Positions 33,589 through 42,728 of a stretch of 64,000 nucleotides of DNA are shown piece after piece. Origin of the DNA: Actinomycetospora callitridis (GTDB lineage Bacteria; Actinomycetota; Actinomycetes; Mycobacteriales; Pseudonocardiaceae); NCBI RefSeq assembly GCF_028737265.1, contig NZ_JAQZAK010000005.1, forward strand, positions 278,371 to 342,370, given 5' to 3'. A model generated the notes under the pieces. The model made no database searches, was not told where the DNA came from, and worked only from the letters and a program-made list of their open reading frames with translations. Position 1 is the first letter of the stretch; the number at the start of each line of letters is the position of its first letter. The translations under genes were made by a program, and so were the position numbers.

Positions 33589-36261
33589 GTGACAGAGATG
33601 GAGCTGCTCGAGCGCGAGGACGAGCTGCGCCTCCTCGGCCGGGCCTGGCAGGAGGCGCGCTCCGGGGCGGGGTCGATCGTCGTGCTGGGCGGCGAGTCGG
33701 GGATCGGGAAGACCTCGCTGGCCCGCCTGTTCGCCGCCGATCCGGAGGTCGGTGACGTCCTGTGGGGCGTCTGCGACCCGCTGGGCGTGCCCCGCCCCCT
33801 CGGCCCGTTGCACGACGTCGCCCACGACCTCGGCGAGCCCGCCGCGGGGCTGCTGCGGGCCGGGGCCCCGCCGCACGAGCTCCACCGCGTGCTCCTCGAG
33901 GCGCTCACCGCCCGCCCGGTCCTGCTCGTCGTCGACGACCTGCAGTGGGCGGACGAGGCAACGATCGACCTGTTGCGCTTCCTGCTGCGCCGCATCGCCG
34001 GCACCTGCTCGCTGGTCCTGGCCACCTACCGGGCGGACGAGCCGGACCCCCAGCCGGCGCTGCGCGCGCTGCTCGGGGACGTCGCGCGCACGCCCGCGGC
34101 CACGCGGATGGAGCTCGGCCCGCTGTCCGTGGCGGCGGTGACGACGCTCGTGGGGGAACGGCGCATCGACCCCGACCGTCTCCACCGGCTCACGCGCGGG
34201 AACTCGTTCTTCGTCACCGAGGTCGTCAGCCAGGATCCCTCCCTGATCGACGGCGCGCTGCCCGTCTCCGTCCGCGACGCGGTGCTCGCCCGGACCGCCG
34301 GGCTCGACCCGGATGCCCGGGACCTGGCCGACCTGCTCGCCTGCGCTCCCGGCGCCGTGCCGGACGCGCTGCTGCCCGCCCTCGGGGTCGGGATCGGCCC
34401 GCTGCGCACGCTCGACGGCGCCGGCCTGATCGCCCGCGACCGCCGGGGGATCACCTACCGCCACGACATCTGCCGTCTCGCCGTCGCGGGTGCGATCCCG
34501 CCGGGCGGCGAGATCGACCTGCACCGCCGGATGCTCGAGGCCCTCGAGACGCTGCCGGACCCGGACCCGGCGGTGCTCGCCCACCACGCCCTCGCCGCGG
34601 GCGACGACGGCCGGGTGTTCCGCTACGCCGCCCGGGCGGGGCGCGTCGCGGCCGGATCGGGCGCGCACACCGAGGCCGCGCGGTTCTTCACCCAGGCCCT
34701 CGAGCGGGCGCCCCGGGAGGCCATCGGCGCGCGGGCCGGACTCTGCGAGCTGCTCGCGCACGAGCTCTTCCTCACCAACCGGCTCGACGAGGCGATCGCG
34801 GCGTGCCACCGCGCCATCGCCTGGCACCGGGCGGAGGACGACCTCGACGGCGTCGGCGCCGGACACCGGTCGCTGGCCTCGTTCGAGTGGTACCACGGCA
34901 ACCGCGACCGGGCCGTCGCGCACGCGGCCACGGCCATCGAGGTGCTCGAGCCCCGGGCCGCGCCGGGCAGCCCCGCGGCGGCCCTCCTCGGCCACGCGCT
35001 CTCGATCCAGGGGTTCCTGGCGATGCAGGCCAACGACCTCGCGAGCGCGCGTGAGCTCCTCCGCCGCGCCCACGACGCCGCCGACGGCGTCGAGGACGAC
35101 GCCCTCGAGGTCCGGATGCTGGTGGTCGACACCGTGGCCGGGATGATGGAGGGCGACCCGTCGGCGCGGGCCCGGCTCCTGGACGCGCTCGAGGCGGTCG
35201 GCGACGAGATCCAGGTCGAGCACTCCACCTGCTGGACCCAGCTCGCCCACCTCGACGTCGAGCAGCGGCGTCTCGACGCGGCCGAGACGGTCCTCGGCCG
35301 GAGCCTGCCGCTGACCGTGCAGTGGGAGTACCCGCTGTGCGAGCACTGGCAGCGCGGCATGCGTGCGCGCCTGCGCGGCATGCGCGGCGACTGGGACGAG
35401 GCCGTCCGCGACGCCCGCGGCGTGCTCACCGACAGCGAGTCGCTGCTGACCCACACCTGGCCCTCGCTGGTGCTGGGACTCGTCGCCCTGCGTCGCGGGG
35501 ACGGCGGCGCGGACGCCCACCTCGAGCGGGGCTGGGAGCTCGCGCTGCGGTTCGGCGAGCCCCTGCGGCTGCTCCCGGCCGCGTCGGCGCTCGCCGAGCG
35601 GTGCTGGGTCACCGGCACGGCCGACCCCCGCCTCGACGGGGTGCCCGCGATCCTGGCGGGCGCCGGCGCACGACCGGGGACGGAGTGGTCCGCGGGCGAG
35701 CTGGCGGTGTGGCTGGTCCGCCTCGGGTACGCCGTCGCGCCACCGGGCCTCCCGTCCGACTCCCCGTACGCCCTGATGCTCGCCGGCGACCCGAGGGCGG
35801 CCGCCGAGCGCTGGGCGGAGCTCGGGTCGCCCTACGACCAGGCGCTCGCGCTCGTCGACACCGGCGAGCCCGCCGACGTGTTCGCGGCGCTCGAGATCCT
35901 CGACCGACTCGGCGCCGACGCGGTGGCCGCCAAGGTGCGCCGCGACCTGCGGGGACGCGGCATCACCGGGGTGCCCGCCCGGCCGCGCGCCACGACGCGC
36001 ACCAACCCCGCGGGCCTCACCGCCCGCCAGGTCGACGTGCTGCGCCTCGTCGCCGAGGGCCTGACGAACGCCGGTATCGCCGCGCGGCTGTTCATCTCCG
36101 AGAAGACCGCCGACCACCACGTCTCGGCGATCCTCGCGAAGCTGGACGTGCCCACCCGCCGCGAGGCCGCGGTCGTCGCCCGCCGCCTCGGCGTCGTCCC
36201 CGAGCGCCGGCGGCGCGACCGGGGCAGCAACGGCGGCAGGCCGCCGGTCGCCCAGGCCTGA
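33589..36261 (+). CDS. Large ATP-binding LuxR-family (LAL) transcriptional regulator
   Basis: A STAND-type regulator of 890 residues. Walker A GGESGIGKTS is at about residues 34-43 and Walker B VLLVVDDLQWADE near 110. The middle is a TPR-like helical array, and the end is a LuxR helix-turn-helix (LTARQVDVLRLVAEGLTNAGIAARLFISEKTADHHVSAIL). Such proteins are usually single-gene activators that respond to small ligands. The GTG at 33589 fits the MELLEREDELRLL family start (an internal ATG at 33601 is an alternative). Possible target: the azlCD genes downstream, by position only. Confidence 0.92.
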   Translation: MTEMELLEREDELRLLGRAWQEARSGAGSIVVLGGESGIGKTSLARLFAADPEVGDVLWGVCDPLGVPRPLGPLHDVAHDLGEPAAGLLRAGAPPHELHRVLLEALTARPVLLVVDDLQWADEATIDLLRFLLRRIAGTCSLVLATYRADEPDPQPALRALLGDVARTPAATRMELGPLSVAAVTTLVGERRIDPDRLHRLTRGNSFFVTEVVSQDPSLIDGALPVSVRDAVLARTAGLDPDARDLADLLACAPGAVPDALLPALGVGIGPLRTLDGAGLIARDRRGITYRHDICRLAVAGAIPPGGEIDLHRRMLEALETLPDPDPAVLAHHALAAGDDGRVFRYAARAGRVAAGSGAHTEAARFFTQALERAPREAIGARAGLCELLAHELFLTNRLDEAIAACHRAIAWHRAEDDLDGVGAGHRSLASFEWYHGNRDRAVAHAATAIEVLEPRAAPGSPAAALLGHALSIQGFLAMQANDLASARELLRRAHDAADGVEDDALEVRMLVVDTVAGMMEGDPSARARLLDALEAVGDEIQVEHSTCWTQLAHLDVEQRRLDAAETVLGRSLPLTVQWEYPLCEHWQRGMRARLRGMRGDWDEAVRDARGVLTDSESLLTHTWPSLVLGLVALRRGDGGADAHLERGWELALRFGEPLRLLPAASALAERCWVTGTADPRLDGVPAILAGAGARPGTEWSAGELAVWLVRLGYAVAPPGLPSDSPYALMLAGDPRAAAERWAELGSPYDQALALVDTGEPADVFAALEILDRLGADAVAAKVRRDLRGRGITGVPARPRATTRTNPAGLTARQVDVLRLVAEGLTNAGIAARLFISEKTADHHVSAILAKLDVPTRREAAVVARRLGVVPERRRRDRGSNGGRPPVAQA

Positions 36262-36408
36262 CATCTCGGTGGCCGGGGAGCCGCCTCCGGCCCTCCGTCC
36301 GCTGACCACGGGTCCGGCCGGTCGGCCCGGCATGGGGACACCCCGGCGCGCGAGATGGGGAGGCGGCACCGATGTGCCCGCCACCCGGACGGAGGCATCG
36401 TCGCCGGC

Positions 36409-37137
36409 ATGGACATCACTCTCCGTCACACCCGCCGGGCCGACGGGGTCACGGACGCCGTGCGCGACCTGGCGCCGGTCGTCCTCGGCCTCGCCCCGTT
36501 CGCGATGCTCATCGGCGTCACGGCCGTGCGCTCCGGCCTCGGCGCCGGCACCGGCGTCCTCTCGTCCGCCCTCCTCTACGGCGGCAGCGGCCAGCTCACG
36601 GCCATCACGCTGATGGGCAGCGGCGCCGGGGCCGGCGCCGTGCTCGCCGCGGTGACGCTGGTCAACGCGCGCTTCCTGCTCTACGCCGCCGCGCTCGAGC
36701 CCCACTTCCGCGACCAGCCGCGCTGGTTCCGCTGGGCGGCCGCGCACTTCGTCGTCGACCCCACCTACGCGATGGTGACGCGCCGGACCGACCTCGAGGA
36801 CCCGACGCGCTTCCGCCGCTACTGGCTCACCGCCGGCGGGGTGCTCGCGGTGGCGTGGGTGGCGCTGACCGCCGTCGGCGGCCTGCTCGCCCCGGTGCTG
36901 CCGGCGTCGTCGGCGCTCGACGTCGCGGCCCCCGCGATGTTCCTCGCGATGCTCGTGCCGCAGCTGCGCGCCCGCCCCGCCGTGGTCGGCGCCGGGGCCG
37001 CCGCCGTCACCGCCGCCCTCGCCTCGCCCCTGCCGTCGGGCCTCGGCCTGATGTGCGGCATCGCCGCCGGCGTCGTCGCCGCCAGCGTCACCCCCACCCC
37101 CACCCGCACCACCGCCCCGTCGGAGAGCCCGTCATGA
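36409..37137 (+). CDS. azlC: AzlC-family branched-chain amino acid exporter subunit
   Basis: The large subunit of an AzlCD-type exporter for branched-chain or related amino acids. The 242-residue protein has about seven hydrophobic helices; VVLGLAPFAMLIGVTAVRSG and LLYGGSGQLTAI near the start are family motifs. The ATG at 36409 was chosen over upstream in-frame codons with arginine-rich translation. The azlD start overlaps its stop by four bases. Upstream is a large LuxR regulator that may control it. Confidence 0.9.
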   Translation: MDITLRHTRRADGVTDAVRDLAPVVLGLAPFAMLIGVTAVRSGLGAGTGVLSSALLYGGSGQLTAITLMGSGAGAGAVLAAVTLVNARFLLYAAALEPHFRDQPRWFRWAAAHFVVDPTYAMVTRRTDLEDPTRFRRYWLTAGGVLAVAWVALTAVGGLLAPVLPASSALDVAAPAMFLAMLVPQLRARPAVVGAGAAAVTAALASPLPSGLGLMCGIAAGVVAASVTPTPTRTTAPSESPS

Positions 37138-37436
37138 CCCTGCTCGTCTCGGCCGCCGCGACCTACGGACTGCGGGTCGTGCTCATCGCCCTCGTCCCCG
37201 CGCACCGGCTGCCCGCCGTGCTGCGCCGCGGGCTGGCCCACCTGGCGCCGGCCGCGCTCGCCGCGCTGGTGGTCACCGCCCTCGTCGGCCACCGGGGCGC
37301 GACGGCCCTGGTGGTGCCCGGCCCGATGCACCTCGCGCTCGGCGTCGCCGCGGTCGTCGCGTGGCGGTTCCGCAACCCCGCGCTGCCCGTCCTGGCCGCC
37401 GTCGCGGTGATGATCGTCGTGGAGGTGCTGTCGTGA
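37134..37436 (+). CDS. azlD: AzlD-family exporter small subunit
   Basis: A 100-residue protein of three to four transmembrane helices. The opening MTLLVSAAATYGLRVVLIALVPAHRLP and the region PRRGLAHLAPAALAALVV-like (VLRRGLAHLAPAALAALVV) match AzlD, the partner of AzlC. ATGA overlap with azlC and a 4-base overlap with the following deacetylase gene show a translationally coupled operon. Confidence 0.9.
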   Translation: MTLLVSAAATYGLRVVLIALVPAHRLPAVLRRGLAHLAPAALAALVVTALVGHRGATALVVPGPMHLALGVAAVVAWRFRNPALPVLAAVAVMIVVEVLS

Positions 37437-38137
37437 CCCGGACCCTGCTCGGCGTCTGGGCCCACCCCGACGACGAGACCTTCCTGTCCTCCGGGCTCAT
37501 GCTGGCCGCCCGCGAGCGGGGCGACCGCGTCGTCGTCGTCACCGCCACCCGCGGCGAGCACGGCACCGACGACCCGGACCGCTGGCCCGCCGACCGTCTC
37601 GGCGCCCTGCGGGCCCGCGAGCTCGCCGAGGCCCTCGCCCTCCTGGGTGTCACCGAGCACCGCTGGCTGGGCTACGAGGACGGGGCGTGCCCGCTGGTCC
37701 CGCGGCGCACCGCGACCGACCGCGTCGCCGCGATCGTCGACGAGGTCCGGCCGGACACGATCGTGACCTTCGCCGACGATGGGGTCACCGGGCACGCCGA
37801 CCACCGGACGGTGGGCCACTGGGCCCGCCGCGCGTGGCGCGCCGCGGCACCGCACGCCGAGCTCCTGGAGGCGGTGCTGCCGCCCGGCTTCACCCGGCGC
37901 TTCGCCGACATCAACGAGGCCTTCGGGGTGTTCATGGACGACCCCGCCGCGGAGATCGACCCCGACCTGCACCTGCGGCTCGACGGTGAGCACCTCGAGC
38001 GGAAGATGGCGGCGATGCGCGCGCAGGACAGTCAGACGCGCCGCCTCGTCGAGGGCGTCGGGCTCCCGACGTTCCGGCACTGGTGGGGCGAGGAGGCCTT
38101 CCTCCGCACGACGCCCGCCGCCGTGAGAGCAGCCTGA
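37433..38137 (+). CDS. PIG-L/LmbE-family deacetylase
   Basis: A zinc-dependent N-acetyl sugar deacetylase-fold protein of 234 residues. The metal motif AHPDDE is at residues 10-15 and the later ligand in GHADHRTVGH. MshB and Mca of mycothiol metabolism belong to this family, but the sequence lacks enough distinguishing features to assign either. The GTG at 37433 overlaps azlD by four bases. Coupling of a deacetylase to an amino-acid exporter hints at processing of an exported or detoxified conjugate. Confidence 0.88.
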   Translation: MTRTLLGVWAHPDDETFLSSGLMLAARERGDRVVVVTATRGEHGTDDPDRWPADRLGALRARELAEALALLGVTEHRWLGYEDGACPLVPRRTATDRVAAIVDEVRPDTIVTFADDGVTGHADHRTVGHWARRAWRAAAPHAELLEAVLPPGFTRRFADINEAFGVFMDDPAAEIDPDLHLRLDGEHLERKMAAMRAQDSQTRRLVEGVGLPTFRHWWGEEAFLRTTPAAVRAA

Positions 38138-38264
38138 TACGGACGGTGCCGAACGATCGCTGGCCCGGGCGGAGCAGCACGAGAACCCGCTGCTCACCCT
38201 GCCGTCGCCTGCCGTCCGTCTGTAACGTGGGCAACCGTCGTCGTCCGGCAGACAAGGGGGCAGC

Positions 38265-39569
38265 GTGGTCCTCGTCCACAGCGTCACCCGCGCGGGGGAC
38301 TCCGTCATCGCCCACCGACGGTCTCCCGAGTCCGCGGTCGGTGCGGCGGTCACCCCGTCGCGGAGCCCGGCCGACCGGGCCACGACGCGGCCGCGGACGG
38401 AGACGCCCCGCCTGGCGAAGTTCCACGTCCCCGAGATCCTCTTCGGCCCCGGCTCGCTGAGCGAGGCCGCGCACGCCGCGGTGCGCCTGGGCGCACGTCG
38501 CCCGCTGCTCGTCACCGACCCCGGGCTGTGCGCCGCCGGCTGGCCCAACCAGCTGAGCGCGCACCTCGCGGAGGCTGGGCTGCGGACGTCGGTGTGGGAG
38601 GGGGTGACGCCCAACCCCAAGGACCACGAGATCGCCGCCGGGCACGTGCACTACCTGCAGGAGGGGTGCGACGTCATCATCGCGCTCGGCGGGGGCTCGG
38701 TGATCGACGCGGCCAAGGGCATCGCGCTGCTCGCCGGCAACGGGGGCACGATCCTCGACTACGAGGGCGTCGACCGGATGGCGCTGCCGATCCCGCCGAT
38801 GGTGATGGTGCCGTCCACCTCGGGTACCGGCGCCGACGTCTCGCAGTTCTGCATCGTCACCGACACCGCTCGCAACACCAAGATCACGATCCTGGGTCGC
38901 GCGCTGGTGCCGGACATGTCGATCGTCGACCCGCACCTGCTCACCACGATGCCCGACTGGCTCAACGCCGCCACGGGTCTCGACGCGCTGACCCACGGCA
39001 TCGAGGCCTACGTGTCGCGTGCGCACAACCCGCTCACCGACCACCATGCGCTGCAGGCGATCGCGCTGGTCGGCGAGAACCTCGAGCGCACGATGGACCA
39101 CCCCGGCGAGGAGGCGGCGCGCACCTGCATGGCGCAGGCCGCCCTCGAGGCCGGGCTCGCGTTCACCAACGCGATCCTGGGCGCGGCGCACGCCATGAGC
39201 CACCAGGTCGGCGGCCTGCTCGACCTGCCGCACGGCGTCATCAACGGGGTGCTGCTGCCGCACGTCATCCGATTCAACGCCGAGCCCGACCCGCACCGCT
39301 TCGTTCCCATCGCCCAGGCGCTGGGCCTGCCCGGCACCATCACGCCGGACTCCGACGCCGGGGCCGCCGAGGCCGCGGAGTGGGCGGCACTCGAGGTCCG
39401 CCGGCTGGCCGACGAGCTCGGGGTGCCCAAGGGGCTCGCCGAGATCGGCGTCGGCGAGTCCGACATCGGCGTGCTCTCGGCGATGACGCTGGCCGACGCC
39501 TGCCTCTCGACCAACCCGCGCGAGGCCGACCAGGCGGACATCGAGACCCTGTTCCGGGCGGCGATGTAG
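38265..39569 (+). CDS. Iron-containing (group III) alcohol dehydrogenase
   Basis: A metal-dependent NAD(P) alcohol dehydrogenase. After an extra, basic N-terminal stretch of about 48 residues, the family fold begins at LAKFHVPEILFGPGSL; ALGGGSVIDAAKGIALL is the nucleotide loop, and the metal ligands fall in LDALTHGIEAY (D, H), AHAMSHQVGG and DLPHGVINGVLLPH. The 434 residues exceed the usual 385 because of the N-terminal extension; a downstream start is possible. It is followed by a histidine kinase and response regulator. In M. smegmatis a comparable ADH-kinase-regulator set controls diol and alcohol use with mycofactocin, which is the role I infer here. Confidence 0.88.
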   Translation: MVLVHSVTRAGDSVIAHRRSPESAVGAAVTPSRSPADRATTRPRTETPRLAKFHVPEILFGPGSLSEAAHAAVRLGARRPLLVTDPGLCAAGWPNQLSAHLAEAGLRTSVWEGVTPNPKDHEIAAGHVHYLQEGCDVIIALGGGSVIDAAKGIALLAGNGGTILDYEGVDRMALPIPPMVMVPSTSGTGADVSQFCIVTDTARNTKITILGRALVPDMSIVDPHLLTTMPDWLNAATGLDALTHGIEAYVSRAHNPLTDHHALQAIALVGENLERTMDHPGEEAARTCMAQAALEAGLAFTNAILGAAHAMSHQVGGLLDLPHGVINGVLLPHVIRFNAEPDPHRFVPIAQALGLPGTITPDSDAGAAEAAEWAALEVRRLADELGVPKGLAEIGVGESDIGVLSAMTLADACLSTNPREADQADIETLFRAAM

Positions 39570-39611
39570 TGGCAGCCCTTTAATGGCGGAGGCCCCGCGA
39601 GGGGTGGCCAG

Positions 39612-41033
39612 GTGGTGAGCAGCCCGATGTCCACGGATCACCACGACCTCGATCAGCTCACCGGGATCCGGTCGGGGAAACCGTCCTTCTACGTCGAGTA
39701 CCTGGCCTCGGCCGAGCGCCTGCGCCGGGTCATCCACGCGCTGGACCGCATCTCCCGCGCGCTCGTGCGCACCACCGAGGGCCCCGGCACGCTCGTGCGC
39801 GCGGTGGCCGAGGCCGCCGCCGACCACCTCACCGCGCACTGGGTGGTGTTCGCGCTCGCCGACGGTGCGCTGCCCGAGGCGGCGCCGCGCCACCTCGTGC
39901 TCGGTCCCGCCGGCGAGGAGGTCGACGCCGAGGACCCCGACGTGCCGCCGTGGGTCGCGGTGCACCTACGGGCGGTCCGCTCCGGCGAGGGGCACACCCA
40001 CGCCGACGGCGGGACGCCCGGCAACGGCGTCGCCGAGGCCGCCACCGACCCGCACCACCTCCACGTGCCGGTGCACCTCGACGGCGACGTCGTCGGCGAG
40101 ATCGTCGCCTGGACGGGTGCCGACCGCGCCATCGACGCCACCGACGCGTCCGTGCTGCGCGTCCTCGCGGGCCAGACCGCGGCCGCGCTGCAGAACTCGG
40201 CGCTGCACCAGCGCACGATGCGGCTCTACGGCGAGGCCAGCCAGCAGGCCGACGACCTCGCGGCGCGCAACGAGCAGCTCCAGCGCACCCGCGACGCCCT
40301 CACCGTCGCGCGCCAGCGCGAGGTGCTCGACTCCGAGCGGCACCGGATCGCCCGCGAGCTGCACGACTCGGTCACCCAGTACGCGCTCTCGGCCGGCATG
40401 CAGATCGAGGTCGTGCGCTCGGAGATCCGCGACGAGCGCCAGCGCGAGCGCCTGGAGACCGCCAAGGCCCTCACCCGGCGCGCGGTGGAGCAGCTGCGCT
40501 CGGCGATCTACGCCCTGCACCACCACGGCGACCGCGGGCGGCAGAGCCTGCCCGCCATGCTCGAGGAGCTCTCCACCGTCCACATGCCCTCGGACCTGCG
40601 GGTCGAGGTGCGCATCGAGGGCCGGCCGGTGATGCTGCCGTCGGCCGCCGAACGCTCGCTCTTCCGCGTGGCCGGCGAGGCGCTGTTCAACGCCGCCGTG
40701 CACGCCGAGGCGGGCGTCGCCGTCGTGCGCCTGGCCTACCGCAAGGACCGCCTGGTGCTGTCGGTGTCCGACGACGGGCACGGCGACCCCGAGCACGTGC
40801 GCCGCTCCCTGCGCATCGCCTCCGCCGGCGACCTCGACGGCTCGCACCGCGGCCTGGTCAACATGGCCGAGCGCGCCCGCGAGATCGGCGGCACCCTGCG
40901 CATCCGGCGCGCACCCCAGGGCGGCATCCGGGTCGAGGTCGGCGTGCCCCTGGCCCCCGCCGGCCCGGCCCCCGAGCCCGCTGACACCTCCGACTCCTCT
41001 GACACCTCCGAGACGTCCGGGAGGCCGTCATGA
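39612..41033 (+). CDS. GAF-domain sensor histidine kinase (MnoS-like)
   Basis: A soluble NarX/DegS-type kinase of up to 473 residues. A GAF domain covers about residues 45-195, the dimerisation box with the phosphorylated His is HRIARELHDSVTQYALS (H251), and the ATPase lobe has VSDDGHGDPE and HRGLVNMAERAREIGG. No transmembrane helix, so it senses an internal ligand. Possible starts are GTG 39612, GTG 39615 and ATG 39627. Its stop overlaps the response regulator by four bases. The short Ser/Thr/Asp-rich tail (DTSDSSDTSETSG) is repetitive. Inferred role: sensing alcohol-derived metabolites and controlling the adjacent dehydrogenase. Confidence 0.9.
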   Translation: MVSSPMSTDHHDLDQLTGIRSGKPSFYVEYLASAERLRRVIHALDRISRALVRTTEGPGTLVRAVAEAAADHLTAHWVVFALADGALPEAAPRHLVLGPAGEEVDAEDPDVPPWVAVHLRAVRSGEGHTHADGGTPGNGVAEAATDPHHLHVPVHLDGDVVGEIVAWTGADRAIDATDASVLRVLAGQTAAALQNSALHQRTMRLYGEASQQADDLAARNEQLQRTRDALTVARQREVLDSERHRIARELHDSVTQYALSAGMQIEVVRSEIRDERQRERLETAKALTRRAVEQLRSAIYALHHHGDRGRQSLPAMLEELSTVHMPSDLRVEVRIEGRPVMLPSAAERSLFRVAGEALFNAAVHAEAGVAVVRLAYRKDRLVLSVSDDGHGDPEHVRRSLRIASAGDLDGSHRGLVNMAERAREIGGTLRIRRAPQGGIRVEVGVPLAPAGPAPEPADTSDSSDTSETSGRPS

Positions 41034-41707
41034 CCGAGATCCGTGTCCCCGCCCGCGCCACCGCCCGCCGGGGCGAGGTGCGCATCGTGCTCGTCGACGA
41101 CCACGCGATCGTCCGCCAGGGCCTGCGCTCGGTGCTCGAGCGCGAGCCGCAGTTCGCGATCGTCGGCGAGGCGTCGAGCGCGCCCGAGGCGCTCGCCGTC
41201 GTCGCCCACCAGCGCCCGACGATCGTGCTGCTCGACCTGAAGCTCTCGACGAGCTCGGACTCCGAGGGCCTGCAGCTGTGCCGCCAGCTCACCCAGGCGC
41301 ACCCCGGGGTCGGCGTGCTCGTGCTGACGACGTTCCTCGACGACCGGCTCGTCGTCGAGGCCGTCCACGCCGGCGCCCGCGGCTACGTCGTCAAGGACGT
41401 CGACACCACCGAGCTGACCAGCGCGATCCGTGCGGTGTCGCGCGGCGAGTCGGCGTTCGACTCCCGCTCGGCCGCCGCCGTCGTCCGCTCGCTCAACGGC
41501 CAGCAGCCCCACGGCGACCCGCTCACGAGCCGCGAGCTCGACGTCCTGCGCCTGCTCGCCCGCGGCATGTCGAACCGCACCATCGGCCGCGAGCTCTTCA
41601 TCTCCGAGACCACGGTGAAGTTCCACGTCGGCAACCTCATGCGCAAGCTCGACGTCACCCGCCGCGCCGAGGCCGTCTACGCCGCCTCGAAGATGGGCCT
41701 GATCTAG
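41030..41707 (+). CDS. NarL/FixJ-family response regulator (MnoR-like)
   Basis: A 225-residue regulator. The receiver domain has the acidic pair D23/D24 (LVDDHAIVRQ), phospho-acceptor D69 (IVLLDLKLS) and the lysine in YVVKDVD; the C-terminal LuxR-type helix-turn-helix is LTSRELDVLRLLARGMSNRTIGREL. The ATG at 41030 overlaps the kinase gene (ATGA), so they are a cognate pair. By comparison with the mycobacterial MnoSR pair, it may activate alcohol dehydrogenase and mycofactocin-linked genes; this is inference from gene order. Confidence 0.92.
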   Translation: MTEIRVPARATARRGEVRIVLVDDHAIVRQGLRSVLEREPQFAIVGEASSAPEALAVVAHQRPTIVLLDLKLSTSSDSEGLQLCRQLTQAHPGVGVLVLTTFLDDRLVVEAVHAGARGYVVKDVDTTELTSAIRAVSRGESAFDSRSAAAVVRSLNGQQPHGDPLTSRELDVLRLLARGMSNRTIGRELFISETTVKFHVGNLMRKLDVTRRAEAVYAASKMGLI

Positions 41708-41715
41708 CACCTCCG

Positions 41716-41767
41716 GTGCAAGCCCTGCGTCCTCGCTGGCACTGAACGCCTGGAAAGCCGCTTCGTC
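41716..41767 (+). repeat. Dispersed ~52-bp repeat, copy B
   Basis: The same 27-base core as copy A (11155-11206, opposite strand) followed by a diverged arm ending ccgcttcgtc. It fills the gap between the response regulator stop and the convergent sigma-factor stop. The perfect hairpin seen in copy A is degenerate here, so terminator function is not obvious. Confidence 0.85.
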
Positions 41768-42644
41768 AGAGCTGCTCGACGTCCAGATCCGCGAGCACGT
41801 CCGGGTCGGCGATCATCTCGATCGCCGCGATCCGGCCGTCCACGATGACGATGTCGAACGCCGAGAAGACCCTGCCGCCCGGGGCGTAGACCACGCCGGG
41901 CACGCCGTCGAGCAGCGCGGGCTGCGCCATGCGGGCCCGGCCGCTGAACACGCGGGCCACGGCCTCGGCGCCGCGGACGGTCTCCTCGACGTCGGGGGCG
42001 CCCGGGTTGGCCTTCGCGGCGGCGACGGCCACACGGTCGGCGCGCAGCTCGACATCCGGGTCGAGGACGGTGAGCAGGCCGGCGAAGTCGCCGTCGCGGG
42101 CGGCGGTCAGGAACGCCTCGACGACCTCGCGGCGGCGTGCCGGGTCCACCTCGGCGTCGGCCGACCCGCCCTGGACGCGGCGACGGCCGCGGCTCGCGAG
42201 CTGGCGGGCCGCGGCGGGGCTGCGCTCGACCACCGTCGCGATCTCGGCGAACGGCACGGCGAACAGGTCGTGCAGCACGAACGCGAGGCGCTCGGCGGGG
42301 TCGAGGCGCTCGAGCACGACGTGCAGCGCCGCACCCAGCGCGTCCGCCTGGAGAGCGCGGGTCTCGGGGTCGGGCTCGGTGTCCGGTTCCGCGCCGGCCT
42401 GGTCGAGGTCGGACTCGGCCCGGGTGCCGCGGGTGCGCAGCATCGACAGCGCGACGCGGCTCGCGACCGTGGTCAGCCAGGCGCGCAGGTTCTCCACCTC
42501 CGAGACGTCGGTGCGCGCGAGGCGCAGCCACGTCTCCTGCACCGCGTCGTCGGCCTCGGCGGGGCTGCCGAGCAGGCGCATCGTCACGGCCCGCAGGTGC
42601 GGGCGGTGGCTCTCGAAGTCCGCCGCAAGAACCGTCTCGTCCAT
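41766..42644 (-). CDS. ECF41-type RNA polymerase sigma factor with SnoaL-like C-terminus
   Basis: An extracytoplasmic-function sigma factor of 292 residues. Region 2 is FESHRPHLRAVTMRLLGSPAEADDAVQETWLRL; region 4 is LDPAERLAFVLHDLFAVPFAEIATVVERSPAAARQLASRGRRR. About 110 more residues form a SnoaL-like domain (FLTAARDGDFAGLLTVLDPDVELRAD), which in the ECF41 group replaces an anti-sigma factor and regulates activity. The divergent gene encodes a carboxymuconolactone-decarboxylase-like protein, the usual ECF41 partner and target. It was once called SigJ-like; start is the ATG at 42644. Confidence 0.94.
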   Translation of the reverse strand: MDETVLAADFESHRPHLRAVTMRLLGSPAEADDAVQETWLRLARTDVSEVENLRAWLTTVASRVALSMLRTRGTRAESDLDQAGAEPDTEPDPETRALQADALGAALHVVLERLDPAERLAFVLHDLFAVPFAEIATVVERSPAAARQLASRGRRRVQGGSADAEVDPARRREVVEAFLTAARDGDFAGLLTVLDPDVELRADRVAVAAAKANPGAPDVEETVRGAEAVARVFSGRARMAQPALLDGVPGVVYAPGGRVFSAFDIVIVDGRIAAIEMIADPDVLADLDVEQL

Positions 42645-42645
42645 C

Positions 42646-42709
42646 GGTCACATCCTCCGCTCGTGGGACGTCTCCAGGGAGAGACCGCCGGGGACCGGCG
42701 GATGTGACC
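42646..42709. promoter_or_regulatory. Inverted ECF41-type promoter elements between sigma factor and its target
   Basis: GGTCACATCC (42646-42655, plus) and its exact reverse complement ggatgtgacc (42700-42709) flank the middle of the divergent region. ECF41 promoters have a TGTCACA-like -35 and CGTC -10. On plus, CGTC lies at 42669-42672, 16 bases after GGTCACA, heading toward the decarboxylase-like gene. On minus, GGTC lies at the equivalent spacing, heading toward the sigma gene. Confidence 0.75.
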
Positions 42710-42728
42710 ACCGAACGAGGAGCTTGTC

